Source: Polytrichum commune (Eukaryota; Streptophyta; Polytrichopsida; Polytrichales; Polytrichaceae). From it: 64,000 bases of DNA. The position numbers and the translations under genes are program-made. Below the pieces are notes generated by a model. The model saw nothing but the letters and a program-made list of their open reading frames with translations, searched no databases and had not been told where the DNA came from. The stretch is taken from NCBI GenBank assembly GCA_950295325.1, contig OX485805.1:36939501-37003500 (forward strand). Direction: 5' to 3'. Of this stretch, positions 22,527-41,091 are shown one piece after another. How positions within the stretch are numbered: position 1 is the stretch's first letter; every line of letters starts with the position of its first letter.

Positions 22527-25500
22527 TTACAGAACATCCATTTTTCCAATGTCTTTGTGCACAACGGCAATTGTAGTCCTCGATGGCGATGCAAAAAATG
22601 TTGGAGCACTCCAGATTGGACCGCGACATTTCTGGTGACGTCTCATTTCCTCTGTGTCTGTGGTTTCGTACCACTCGCCACCTGCTACATCCCACCGCCA
22701 TTCACAAAGCACCATGGCATCTATCAGTGGGTTTCATTCCGTTTACCAACAATACATGCATTGTGTGCATTTGCAATCACACGGGCCGGTGCTCCTGCGA
22801 GCAAAGGGAATCAACCGAAATTGACATACGAACACTATGTCCCTCACCTTTGGAGGAATTTGTCGAGGTTTAGGTAGACCAACCGCTTTTGGTGCACCGA
22901 GTTCAACCATTGTCGACTTCGTGGTCGTTTTCGCTGCATTAATGGCTTGCGCGTTTCTCACAGCACGTCGAGGACGGCGTCCTCCCTCCTCATGGACATG
23001 CACGTCCTCTTGCCAAAATAAACCACATTCATGCTCCACAATTAGCTTTACAGGTTAATTTTGTCACGAATGGGGCGTTTCCTTACAATATGGACACGGC
23101 AACATCATTGTCACATATCATTCTTCCCAGCGTCCTTTCATATCTTGCCCATAAGGGAATGAGCGAAAAGGTAAACATTTTGGGTGACATCTCATTGCGT
23201 CGGATTAGACGTCCCAACAAGTATCCTGTCGAAAACACACCTGTCTGAAAGAACAACATGTCCGACAACAACACGACCACAGAGTTCGTTTAGCCTTGGA
23301 AAGTTTATGTCAAAAATCTTACCTGCTCCAAAAATGCGTCCGCTTCGTGCGCGTCCACAATGCCCTATTTCTCAGGTTGTCCTTCTTCGACGTCTTCCAT
23401 GGCTTGAATAGGCTCTTCCTCCAGTTCGGGCTCTACTGGGTCGCCAATTGCATGCGATTCTGTCGATTTCTTCCTCTCTTCTGGGAGTAAATCCTCGACC
23501 CCCGCAGCTATATCAGCCACAGGGTTGTTGTGGACTCCTTGCTTGTTCGTGTTGGCCTCGGTCGCCACATCTTCGCAGACGTCACTGGAAACATGAACCT
23601 CGGTCGGGAAGAGCACGTCTACAACGCCCATGGTGGTCAGTAGTGGAGCGGGGACGGGTTCATGCACCAGCGTCATGGCCTCTACCGTCGTTGACGTCAA
23701 TGCGGAGGTATCCAACATCTTTGCAGATGTCGAGGGCTCTATCGTGTCCTCACCTGGATTTCCGTGCTTTTGGCCCTGATTCTGAAGAATCATTCGCATC
23801 ATGTCCTCCAGACGTTTGTGGGAGGTTGCTACGTTCTCTCCAAGGCGTGTGACGCTTCCCTCCAAATCCGCAACTCGAGTGCGCACCGCCTGGATCTCTC
23901 TGCCATGATCGGGACGTGCTCTGCGTTTTTCCTCCTGTAGGCGTTGGTATTCTTTAGCAACTTCTGCATCTACCTCCGCATCGTACGGTGGCCGGTTTTT
24001 CAACATTGTCTGCAAAAATCGGCCAACGCATTTGGAATTAGACATCAAATCAAGCACTTAGGTGGAAAAGGTGCACACTGCAATGTAATCAGAATCCCAA
24101 CCATTGCATACATCATCACTTCGTAGCACAAATAGTGGCAACCTTTTCAACTTGCACTTCAACCTATGTACACGCTATGGTAGACGTAGGTTGTCATGGA
24201 GGATGTTTCCACTGACATGTGGAGACATACACAAATTAAATTGATGTCAACAATGACATCTGCCTCGACATAGCATGGTAGGTATCTTACCAATCGTGAC
24301 ACGACTTCCCTTTCAATGGCTTTCATTTGTGCTGTGGTGGACCCTTTCCCTTTTGAAATAGACCGCATGTGCTCGGACTTTACTTGCGATGCCTTAGTGG
24401 TGCGCATAGCTATAAGTGTCTTCCAATGCTCCGGATCCACATCAGCTGGTTTGCTCGCATTGTTGTCAATGAGCTGGTTTAGTCGCCAACGAGTGTTGAT
24501 GAGCACCTTCGTTATGATGGGCCGCATCCACTTCTCGCACACTTTATCGCACTGCCCACACATCTCCCAATCTGCACGCCAAACACGGGCGTCAATTCCC
24601 TCAGACACTCCTCCCATCCCAGGATCCTTTCCAGCCAACATTGCCAGCAAATGCGCAATGCATACCAACAAACTTACATCCTAGGGAACAAGAGATTTTC
24701 ATGCATGCCTAGACAGAAAGCGGAAAAAAATTCCAAGCATGTACTCGTCAAAGTAGATGTCTTGGACGACATGTCCGTGTCCCTGCACATGTCCCTTTCG
24801 ACGCTGAGATAAACACAAAACGCAATAGAAGATCCATTCACATCACAATATACATGTGCCACATGCGAGGCATGTAAAAATGACTATGCTTACCTGTGTA
24901 CAAACGTTTGAACAACCACTTTCTCTCATGCCGCGGCTGGCCTTCCCATCCTGTCGTGGGATCCAGGTTCTTTGCGTACTTCTTAATATCGCTACAAAGG
25001 ACGGCCTTCATTGACCCAAATGGTTGCCCTTGCGCGTCCAATTCCACATGTTTCTTCATGCTGGTGCTCCCCCCTCCCTTTCGTTTTGGTTGTGGCTGCG
25101 AAGTTTCACCCGCACCATTGTTGTCACCCTCGGAGTCCTCTGTGTCTGAGTGGACACAGTGGGTTGGGTACCCTCGGCTACACAAACCACATATTCAGAT
25201 TCAGTTTGCCCTATCTATGTTGACATGTTGTGGCCTATGACAGACGAGTATCAGAACACATACAATGTATGTTTGCCCGATTGCCTAAAATCAGCTCTGT
25301 GAAGCCATGAAGACATAGGGCGCAACAATGGATTTTTTTGCCTGCTCCGAACCTGAGCCTGTTAAGTTTCACTTAATTACTTGAAATAGACAAGCCATCC
25401 CCAAAAGTACAATTTCATATTTAGATGTGTATATAACTGGCATAATTAATAAATCACAGGGAATGGGAGTACATCGACTTGGGTATAGCAGGACAAAGAA

Positions 25501-26093
25501 CCTGCGCCCATTAAATTAATACCCTGATTGCACTAATGTAGTCATCGGTTTCTGCTCCGCCCCGATTCTGTTTCCAACAACCTCGATGAAGTACAATTTT
25601 CGATTGGACGTCAATTTCGACATCTACATGTCTAAGCCGACATCGTGGGTGACGCATTCCATGATGCCGTTGACTACTCTGCGTCCAAATAAAAGTTTTC
25701 GTCTTTGCTAGGACATCGCTGCGACTGAAACTAGCTTATTCTACAGTACCAGCGATACCAGGATAGGCTATCAAATGGAGGAGAAAGTGGCATGTACCTC
25801 CAGGGTTGCTCTCTGTCGGTCATCCCTCCGCTGCGGTCGCCTTCATCTGGCGCATCCTCCTCCGAAGATGTGACCTCAATTACCCTGCTCCGTTTTGGGG
25901 GAGGTGAGCCACGCCTCAAACCCTCCCTGCTTTTGGAGGTGGCCACATGCCTTGGGTCCTCCCTGGCCTTCGACCTCCGCTCTCGAGCTGCTCGCATGTG
26001 CTGCCGCGATGCAGTGGCATCCGCCTCGGAGGGCGGCAGTGTTGGTGGAGACAAATCCTTCCACTTGTCGCTGCGATCCCTAGGCCGCACCAT
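22527..26093 (-). pseudogene. TnpA-like accessory protein gene of the CACTA element
   Basis: Transcribed leftward from ATG 26093 (MVRPRDRSDKW). Exons as I read them: 26093-25798, about 25190-24894, about 24660-24290, about 24009-23324, about 23050-22850, and a last one to 22527. The protein is highly charged. One exon has VWRADWEMCGQCDKVCEKW, and another has a coiled coil (VDAEVAKEYQRLQEEKR and the following heptads). An in-frame TAG at 23365-23367 follows GQPEK, but the frame stays open to a good donor (GAGCAG/gtaaga at 23323), so I read a nonsense mutation. The layout matches the DNA-binding partner of CACTA transposases; the family match is by position and character and not by a recognised domain. 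Confidence 0.55.
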
Positions 26094-27565
26094 CTTCGAC
26101 ACAGGAGGGCAACACAGGAGCGTCGGACAAAACACCAAACTAGAGACTGAAGACGCAGGCAACCAGGTGAATGTAAAGACGAAGGCGGCGTGACCTATGA
26201 CCGTGTGTGCACCTATGGCCGCGGAGACCTATAACCGTGTCTGCACCTATACCCGGTACAGTCCCCGTGTCCGCCCGAGGACAAAGGCGGCCATTGTAAC
26301 ACAGCTCCAGCAGTGGAGAGCCGGAAAAAAAATTGGATGCACGAAAAAATTTGAATTCCTGCATGGCCTAAACTATGAAGCATACACAGGCAATGGGAGA
26401 ATCACCTGTTTTGCAGGTGGGTTGAGCGCGATGCTTGTTGGTGGAGTGGGTGGTGTGCAATTTTCACTCCCAAACAAGTGGAGCAAGCGTGAGCTGCGGC
26501 GCCGTAGTGCAGGTTGGGTTGCCACAAGTGTGTTTTGCTTTGTGGATGGCATCGTTGCACTCTTGTCTCCGCATTGTAAAACCAAATTGGATAGCACTGC
26601 AACGGCCTCCGAGTCATCCGCATCCACCCTACGCGATTGTTGTACTGTGTCTGCAAAACGGACAACCCTAGCATGCTTTCGTGGCGCACGCGACACTGCC
26701 ATGCTGCTAAGTGCTGCTCTTTCAATGTGCGTACAAAGGTGAGGCCGCAACGCTTAGGGTTTACAGAATGTCGGCAAGCCTTTTCGGGGTCTTCTGGGGC
26801 ATCCACTGTGAGGAATACCCTGTGGGACACGTGGGAAATGGTCATTTACATGGCATTTTACTTGCGTGGTAGAAACCGCCGTTTTCATAGATGTCATTTT
26901 TGACACCCATGTTGACATGTGCGTATCCCAACGAATGTGTAGTGTCAGTGATTGTGGGACTGAAAGTCGTCTGGCTGATTCACCTACCAACCTCCGCAGA
27001 CTATGCCACCGATATGGCGAATGTTTTCACGATCTTCCAAGTGAAAGTCTTCCATGCATGGGGATTCGTTGAGGCAATTTAGATATGCATGGACCGGAAA
27101 GGAAAATGAGCCAGTGTCCTCCAATATTTGTAGCATATGGAATCGAATGCAGAATGACAACTTGCAAAACCCAAGCCCCACACATGTGTTTGTATTGAAT
27201 GCACTGCCGTGTAGTGTGGGCACCTTCATTTTGGCGTCCGTCAAGATGTCACCTTGGACAGGAAGTCATTGAAAGGGACGCCCATGTGGACATTCTCGAT
27301 GACATGTATGCAATTTCTCTGCATGTTATGCATGCAATTCCAAAGAGGAACATTGGTAGTTGTTAGAGTTTGATGTAGTTGGGAACAATGGTAGAGTCCA
27401 AAAATTTTCACTGAAAGGGTGACAATATATGTGGGCAGAGGCTCTTTTGGTGTGTGTCAACCTAGCGTTACGACTTTGAGAAGACCGCGAAGATTTGTTG
27501 CAGGGTCTACAACGGAGGAGAGGTGAGGTTCTTTTCGCACTTGGCATTGCGAACAACATCTGCGA
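26094..27565. promoter_or_regulatory. Divergent promoter region of the CACTA element
   Basis: About 1.5 kb between the two divergent start codons, with no convincing gene. At 26190-26260 the phrase ACCGTGT(G/C)TGCACCTAT is tandemly repeated next to the TnpA start. Motifs GACATGT and ACATGTC recur. Confidence 0.4.
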
Positions 27566-30500
27566 ATGGCTGGTCAGAAGATGAGTTCAGCGCAGAGCCG
27601 TGGTGCAACCATTCGTTTCACGGAAGACGGACGCACACTACGGCATGTCCCCGTTGGGGACATAATTCTCCACACGGAGTTGCGCGTGGCCACGGAGAAT
27701 AATGTGCGTGCATATAGGTGTCCTTGCAAAGACTGCAAGGGTGGACAACGGAAAACCATCCAAGTTATACGACAACACCATGCAGCGGTTGGCCGTGATC
27801 CATTTTTGCGGAAATCTTTACTAGGCGGAGACCCCCCAGAGGCCTACCCACCACGTGGAATGTGGGTGGAGGACGTCGCTTGTGACAACGATATTGTGGA
27901 AGACATTCCAAATGACACAGTACATGCACATTTGGACGTTGACAATGTCGGAGTTGGTGAAGAGCAGGCCCCCACCGTTCTGGATGAATTTCACGAGGTC
28001 GAACGCCAGGTGCTTGAGGCCTTGGGCAGAGCGGATGCATTGCATGAAGAGGCCGATGTTGAAGGACTCCGACAAGTGGACAACGAGGAAGACCGCGATA
28101 TTGTGGACGAATTGGAGGGTTTGTACATGGAAGCCACCACTCCACTGTATCCACGTTCCAAAATGAGCGTTGTGTCGGCCACAATCATCATCATGAACAT
28201 GTGCTCGGTGTTCCGCGTGTGCAATACATTCACTGATGAGTTGTTTCGTTTTCTGTCTGGGGACTTGTTGCCAATGCCCAACAAATTGCCTAAAACTCAT
28301 TATGCGGCTCGGAAGAGCATCCGCCGACTAGGTTTGCACTACAACAGCATTCATGCTTGCCCCAGTGGATGTATTCTTTATGACGAAGAATATGCAACTC
28401 ATGATACATGTCCTAAGTGCGCGCAAAGATGATGGCTTGATGGTAGCAACAATATTCCAGCAAGGGTAATCCGACACTTCCCCCTAATTCCAAGGTTGAA
28501 ACGGATGTGGCGGTCGTCGGAGATAGTGCGTCTATTGACAGGGCACACTAAACACGTCAGCAGTGACGGCATCATGCGTTCAGTGGTCGACAGCCCTACA
28601 TGGAAACACATCGACACGGACGCCGCATTTGGTAACTTTGGATGCGACGAAAGAAACATGCGTCTTGCTCTAGCACTCGACGGGGTGAATCCTTTCAAGC
28701 TAAGCAACACCAACTGGTCAACTTGGCCGGTGTTGATCTTGATCTACAACTTTGAGCCATGGTTGGTAACAAAAAAAAATTTCATATCATTGTGCATATT
28801 GATTTCAGGGAAGAGGTCGCCGTCCGCCTCAAACATTGATGTCTTCATACGACCACTATTGAAGGAGCTCCAAGAACTGTGGCATGGGGTTGATGCGTTA
28901 GATTTCTCCCAACCACAAGGGAGTCGCAGTTTTACCTTACCTGCCTTACTTATGTGGACCATTTCTGATTTTCCCGCATATGGCCTCATTTCCGGTCTTA
29001 CTTGTAAGGGTTACAAGGGATGCCCTTGTTGTGGACCTGACATAGATGCGAGGATGGCAAAAACGGGGGACATGTTAACTAACAGGAGGATCAGGGGCTC
29101 CAAGATCGTATATGGCGGCATTCGTCGTTACTTACCTCGAAACCACCCGTATCGCCGCAATAGAAGATTCAATGGCTTGCAAGAACACCGTGCAAGGCCA
29201 AGATTGTTGACGGGACAAGATACTATTCGATATGCAGCATGGCGTGAATCATACTTGCAGTTGGGGGGGAGGGAGAATGGACCCAACGATCCTGTGCATG
29301 TCACAGGTGTGAAACGGCTGAGTGCTTTGTACGAGCTGGAATATTGGCAGGTGAGGCCTATATGACTATTCATGTTTGGCTCTCATGTGCAATGGGGACG
29401 TTGTAGTGGACACATTGCCGACGAAGTCAGACACGGCAGATGTAATTGACATCAACAATGACGTTTGACCTGGTGTCCAACGTGGTTGTTCCACATGATC
29501 CCGTGAAGCATTTGTCGATGATTGTTTTTGCCTTGCGAGAATGCTGGAGTGTATGTGTGCATGTGTGTGATCAATACCAGAGTTTGTTATGGCGTGGTCA
29601 TGACAGGTGGAAAAAGGTGCTCCTTGGAAAAGAAAATGATCTCCTCTTTGCGTCCATCGTCTGAACATTGTACTGTTTGTTCTGCAGCATCTGTTGGATC
29701 GGCACATCCTGGACGTCATGCATTGCGAGAAGAATTTGTGCGAGAACATGTTGAGGACTTTGTTGGGCATGAATGACAGTCCCGGAAGCAGGGTCGATGC
29801 GGAGGACCTAGGCATACGTGAGGAGATATGGTTGCAACCTCCACGACGACAACAGGATGAGTACTATATGCCGCATGCTCCATATGTGTTCAGGGCAAAT
29901 GAACGCAGGGAGTTTATTGGAATTGTTTCCAATATCCGTACACCCACGAACTACGTGGGTGGCATTCACAAGCGCCTCGCGGATGGGAAATTGCAGTACA
30001 TGAAAACGCATGATTACCACGTTCTCATGCAACAGGTAGGCAAAGATCTTTTATTCTGCAAGTGTAGTTTGCAATTTTGAATGAATGCCCCATAGCTGTG
30101 AAGACCGAGAACACGTGATGTCTTCCGCAACGCAATTGCTAACATGGTTGACGTGGCTCTGTCCATGCAGATGTTTTTCCGAAAATGTGGCATCAGTGTA
30201 TGGGCATGGGCATCAGTGTATGCGATAGTGTGGGTGATGTTTGCTATGATTTGATACAATGTCTATCTGAGTGTCAATGTCACATGTGTTTCAGATTCTA
30301 CCTGTGGCTGTTCGCAATATATTGGACGATAGTGTGCGCATTGCTATAATTAAAATGAGCAGAGTTTTCCAAAGACTATGCGCCAAAGAGGTGAAGGAAA
30401 CGGATGCAGAGGGCATGATGTTGGATGTGGTCATGGCGACGTGTGTCTTGGAGAAGGAGTTCCCCCCGACATTTATGAACATATTGACGCATCTACCTGT

Positions 30501-31997
30501 GCACTTGGTGGAGCAATTGTTCAGGTGCGGCCCAGTGCACTGTAGGTGGATGTATCCCATAGAACGATACATGAAAACGTTGAAGGATTATGTGAGAACA
30601 TATGCACATCCGGAGGGCAGCATAGCGGAAGGCTATCAAATGGATGACACGCTTGGTTTTTGCACAGAGTACATGCATCAGTATAGAGGAACAACACATC
30701 GTGTGTGGGACGTGGAAGAAGACGCAATCATGAATGATGAGATTCTCCGTTGCAATTCACAACAAAGGCGGAAGATGTCCGATGAGTTCCGCAACTATGC
30801 GCATGCCTTTGTTTTGGACAATGCGTCGTCATTGGAGCGTTGGAGAGAGTGAGTGCAACTCAAACCCGCTCATGTTCATTCCACTTGATGTTCATTCTCG
30901 TCACAGTCAGTGTTCATCTTTCCTTAGTTCCATCGTCCGCAATGGGCGATTTCCACCCCCCTGTGCCATGTCTATTGGGATATGCAGCCACCCCTGAGCG
31001 ATTGACAGAGAAGGTGTCCCAAGTGACACCCTTTCTGACGGAGGCCCGTTACATAGCATGTTGCAGATGATGTCAACTGCGTTTTTGCAATCGTTATTAT
31101 CACATGTAAGGTCCATGCACAGTCTTACTGACATGACAATGAATGTTGTATAGGGAGTACATGGCAGCAAGAGCAGAGCGTTGGGAAGAGAGGGAGGCAT
31201 TTCGAAGACGCTTTCGCCGTCGCCACCCCTCCTTGGCTATGAGGTATCCTCCGGAACTCCACGATCTGCCACGTTTTACATCATGGTTAACCTTGTGAGT
31301 GAGTAGTGAACGGCAAGCAGGTGAAGACGTGGATGATGATGTTGTGCAATATGCGCAACCTCCTGAGCGATATGCTATTTCACACCGGAAAATGTATGCC
31401 TTTGGCATGCACTTTCGTGTTCGAAGTGCTGAAGGTGGCCTTGTAACGCGCGATTCATGTGTGGTGGCCTCTTTCACACGACAAGTACCGTGGGGGTTGC
31501 GAAATGGACGACCTGTGGAGACAACCGAGGAGTATGTGGGCTACATCGAAGAGATTCTAGAGCTGGACTACAGAAATCATTGCACCACCGTGCTAGTGTG
31601 CGATTGGGTTCGCCCAAGCCAAGATCCCCGGTATCCAAACATTGAAAGGGATCGATATGGATTCACTGTGGCTAACTTCGACCGAATGGATGGCAGGGTG
31701 CACTCGAATTCTTTTGCATTTCCATTGCATTGTCAACAGGTCTTCCTCTCCAATGATCCAGCGAGGCCGGGCTGGAAGATAGTTTGTCGAACGGACGTGA
31801 GGGGTAGACGCGGGCAAGCACAAAGAAACCAAGGCATGCCAAACTTAATTGATGTGCGAAATGATGGTGACTTCTTGGGTTTACAACCTCTGGTGGAAGA
31901 TGCAGAACCCACTAGGGAGCCCGCAATAGACGGCGGTATGTACATCCCAATAGCAATAGATGATGGTGGGCAAGAAGACCACGAAGGAACACAGTGA
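27566..31997 (+). pseudogene. TnpD (tnp2-family) CACTA transposase gene with in-frame stops
   Basis: Exons 27566-29350, 29688-30035, 30295-30848 and 31154-31997, with consistent phases. Domain order: a Cys-rich N-terminus (RCPCKDCKGGQRK), then CPSGCILYDEEY...CPKC. The tnp2 core follows, with LALDGVNPFKLSNTNWSTWP, NIDVFIRPLLKELQELW, MWTISDFPAYGLISG and GCPCCGPD, then DVMHCEKNLCENMLRTLLG. Next are a DUF4218-like exon (ILPVAVRNIL, VHCRWMYPIERYMKTLKDYV) and a DUF4216-like end (YVGYIEEILELDY, VANFDRMDG). The enzyme cuts and joins CACTA ends. Two in-frame TGA codons (28430-28432 and 31296-31298), each followed by an open reading frame, indicate inactivation unless short introns were missed. Confidence 0.8.
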
Positions 31998-33006
31998 AAT
32001 GGCCATGTCCCATAGCACCTGCACCAACGTCGCAACGCACATGGCATGCAATATAGCGTCGGACCAAGAGACCCACAACACATGGCATGTAGGATAGGAA
32101 CCCATTGGCAAAGTTGATGTCTACTCATGCATCCACACGAATGTCTTGTGTGTCATGTAAACTAAGACGAACATACGGATGACAATAAGTTGCGGGCATT
32201 TTCTTTTCCATCAGTACTCCTTGATTTCCACATGGCATGTGGCCACGATATTGTGGATAAGAGCAAGAAAGGTTTCAAGCATGTATTTTCGGATTCTTCA
32301 GAGTAATAAAGGACCATATTTTGCAATGGATGGAAATGTTTTCATGTATTTGAATGGAAATTACAAGACTTGAGTTCATAGAAATGGAGAACGACGGCAG
32401 TGGCAGTACTGCCCTAAACGCAAATGTCATTGATTGTGTTCATGTCTTTCATTACAGCACGAACATGTCTTTCTTATGCTATAGAAAGAAAGAAGCAAAA
32501 ATCCTCAAAAGCCCTTTTTTTTTAACATATTGTAAAGATTTCAATGCAATTCTTTGCAATATCATGCATGGAAATATCCAGATCCAAGCAGTTGAACATA
32601 TTTATGAGTAATTCCCTAAATTGTGTCGGAGGGAATTCGGTTTAGGGAGCTAACCGCAAGAACCTGCCCATTCCCCACCATTTTTTTCCCCCGGGCAGCG
32701 TTTTCAGTCTGCCCGCCGCAACTACCATGACTATACATGCAACGAAAATGACCTCAGGAGATGACGTGGCCTTCTTGTGTTTCCCGACATGTTGTTGTTC
32801 AACGTCAACATGTTTTAATCAACATCTACAAAAATACGCCTGCCCTTCGTAAGATCTCCATGTCTTGGCAAATGAGGCCACATGTTTCCTGCAACATCCA
32901 ATGAAATTTAGAGTACTGCATGCGTTTATTGCCGGACATAGAGATGTCTCTGAAAGCAAAACCCGTTTACCTAGAACGACCCATAAAACGCAGGTTTCTT
33001 ATAGTG
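31998..33006. repeat. CACTA right subterminal region
   Basis: No gene. It contains scattered ACATGTC, GACATGT and CATGGCATGT motifs (for example at about 32040-32240 and 32780-32870), then the terminal repeat ending TAGTG. Confidence 0.45.
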
Positions 33007-33945
33007 GAACCTCAGAGTTTTTGATATCCACAAATGTGCACATGTCAAGGAATTACCAAATCTAAGCCAACTCAGTGGCTTACAAAAGTTGGACGTATCT
33101 TGTTGCAAACAAGTTGAAGAAATCTATGGCGTTGACCAACTCCAAAACCTCAAGAACCTCAACTGCAGTGGGACAAGCATAGAGTACCTCCCGGATTTGT
33201 ACATGTTGAGAGCGTTGGATTCGCTTGATGTGTCCTCCACACCCATTGAACAAATACGTGGTCTACCTAAGAACCTCAAAGTTTTTGATATTTACAACTG
33301 TACACAAGTCAAGGCTTTACCAAATCTAAGCCGACTTGGTCACTTACAAAACTTGGATGTATCTGGTTGCAAACAAGTTGAAGAAATCCATGGCATTGAC
33401 CAACTCCGAAAACTCATCAACTTCAAGTGCGGAGGGACAAGCATAAGGTACCTCCCGGATTTGAGCATGTTGATAAGGTTGAATTTGCTTGATGTGTCCC
33501 TCCACACCCATTGAACAAATTGGTGGTCTACCTAAGAACCTTTGAGTTTTTAGAATCCACAACTGTGCACAGGTCAACGTTGGCTTTACCAAATCTAAGC
33601 CAACTTGGTTGCTAACAAAGCTTAGGCGTACTTGGTTGCAAAATAATGTATGGCATTGACCAGCTCCAAAACGTCATATTATTCATGTGCAATGGGACAT
33701 GCATAAAGTACCTCCCAGATTTGAGCATGTTGACAACGTTGGGTTCAATTGATGTGTCCTCTACACCCATTGAACAAATTGGTGGTCTACCAAAGAACCT
33801 CGAAGTTTTTGATATTCACAACTGTGCACAGGTCAAGGAATTACCAAATCTAAGCCAACTTGGTCGCTTACAAAACTCAGACGTATCTGGTTGCAAACAA
33901 GTTGAAGAAATCCATGGCGTTGAGCAACTCCAAGACCTCTAATTT
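33007..33945 (+). pseudogene. NLR LRR continuation beyond the CACTA element, decayed
   Basis: From 33007 the 264-bp LRR array resumes in the pre-insertion frame and stays open through about 33495 (KELPNLSQLSG, LPDLYMLRALDSLDVSS, IEQIRGLPKNLKVF). One extra C at about 33499 (TCCCTCCACACC against the usual TCCTCCACACC) shifts the frame. A TGA follows in AACCTTTGAG, and the unit at 33570-33660 is degenerate. A last partial open piece, 33646-33942, ends in a stop after LQDL. Since these lesions would not follow from the CACTA insertion alone, this end was not under constraint. Confidence 0.8.
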
Positions 33946-34018
33946 CATTTGATTTATTTTGACGATGCAAAAATTTGATTCGACTGATATTTTTTTTTTG
34001 GCGCCTCTACATTAGGAA

Positions 34019-34962
34019 TGCCCGAAACATCATGGACACAAAAGGAACCTCGGAGTGACACCCGGGACTTGTGGCGCCGTTGGTGAGAGGGCCCAAGTGA
34101 TCCAAATGTGGGCGAGGGCCCCAGGTGTTGGGAACGCCTCCCACCCATGGAGACTAGGAGGCACGAGGGTAAGGCCATGAGCTATGCGTAGCTTATGGCG
34201 TGTAGATTCTAAAATATTCAAGAACTCCTCAATCGGAGGTGTGAGCTAAGGGATATGGCAATTTGAATTGGACGCTGTCCCGGAACAGCGCCCTGGTACA
34301 GCAGTGGCCTGGGAGTGCCTCCCGGGACTGCCAAGGTTTGAACAAGCATAACTTCCTCAATACTTGCCCAAATGAAGCAAGTGAGGGGTCCATCGCCATC
34401 TACGTGAAGCGTAGAAGAAGATGGAGTGGTTGCTTGTTAGCATGAAAGATTACATCAAGAAGTTATGATGGTTTGAACCTGCTAGGGGCTTCTAGGCCCA
34501 GCGGCTAAAGGGAAATGTCTACTTAGCCCCAACTCTTGGTAGAGAGACAAAAGGGTTCTTGACGGTGGGGTAGGGGCCCTGCCAAAAGTCCTAGAGCCTT
34601 ATGTGGGTGAGGTGGTGTGGCCTCACCCACCCGAGGCCGAACGGCACGGCCTCCATGCGCATTGGCCCAATGTGAGGGCATAGTTGCCTAGTATGGTTCG
34701 GGTCGTTGTAATGTTGCTCTAGCAATGCGATGATCAACATAAGATTGGACTTCCATGAATGGAAGTCCACATCTAAGAATTGGTTTCCGATTAAGGGGGT
34801 GAGTCTCGAAAGCAAAGTAGGAGGGTTGGTTCCCCTCCTATGATTTATAAGGTTCGGGGCATAAGGAGCTAACCACTAACATGGCGGAATGCAAAGGGTT
34901 GGCGCTCTTAACCCTTGCTAGAAATGAAAATGATTAAGGGGAGCTAGCAAGGGTTGCGACAG
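34019..34962 (+). mobile_element. Second copy of the unclassified repeat, 944 bp
   Basis: Begins TGCCCGAAACATCATGG and ends GGTTGCGACAG, co-linear with 12522-13472 at roughly 85-90 percent by eye. I see no clear target duplication here. The right flank has several GTTTGATTCGA phrases, and one also lies left of the copy at about 33972, so rearrangement at the site is possible. Confidence 0.7.
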
Positions 34963-35110
34963 GTTTGATTCGATGCAAAGGTTTGATTCGAATCAAACTT
35001 CCATCTTTGATTCCTGATCTTTCTACACGGGAAAAATTTGCACCTCCTTATATTTCCTAAAATTTGGTGCAAACTCTCTTAGATGATCGGTAATGGGCAC
35101 CTATATTCTA

Positions 35111-35264
35111 GGTAATGTTGGTTTCATTTATGGACAGTGATGAGGTAGAAAATGACTTCATCAATGAGGAATTGTTTGTAGAAGAGGGAGAGTTGGGTGT
35201 TGAGATTACGTGTTGGGCCTTCCCAAAATTTGTGGCTATGTACATAGTGGGGCATGGGGAATAA
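35111..35264 (+). other. Possible terminal exon of the NLR
   Basis: After ttctag at 35110 an open frame with an acidic, plausible protein end (DSDEVENDFINEELFVEEG, then WAFPKFVAMYIVGHGE) runs to TAA at 35264. It lies downstream of the LRRs on the same strand, so it may be the last NLR exon. The evidence is weak because the exon is short and no homolog is recalled. Confidence 0.25.
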
Positions 35265-35533
35265 ATGCGTATTATTGTTATTGGAGATACAACTTAGTTA
35301 CAAGTTGGTATTTCAAATTGGAGTTACAACCTATGATTTCAAGTTATTGCTTTGCATCTATGCATCATAAAAACATATAGAACTCTAAGTCACATAACAC
35401 ACTAATACTTGTGCACAATATTTTGTTACCAGTGCAACGATATAAAGCATGTCACTTTCATCACCTATCAAGGACAAAAACATCAAAAATAACATTGAGG
35501 CCAATTTACATGACATCAACAATTGGCATCCTT

Positions 35534-41091
<5,558 letters not shown>

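Larger units (their letters stand above)
21557..33006. mobile_element. CACTA (En/Spm) transposon, 11,450 bp
   Basis: It begins CACTAAAAGAAAAC at 21557 and ends ...TTTCTTATAGTG at 33006, inverted with few mismatches. GAA flanks both ends (21554-21556 and 33007-33009), the 3-bp duplication of CACTA elements. Removing it and one GAA restores CCTAAG-AACCTCAGAG, the LRR consensus, in frame. It carries a minus-strand TnpA-like gene and a plus-strand TnpD (tnp2) gene, transcribed apart from a shared region at 26.1-27.5 kb. Both coding sequences have in-frame stops, so this copy is probably no longer autonomous. Confidence 0.9.

Noticed and set aside
34980-35000. GGTTTGATTCGAATC as a tRNA T-arm
   Set aside because: It is a palindrome next to related GTTTGATTCGA repeats, with no acceptor or anticodon arms around it.
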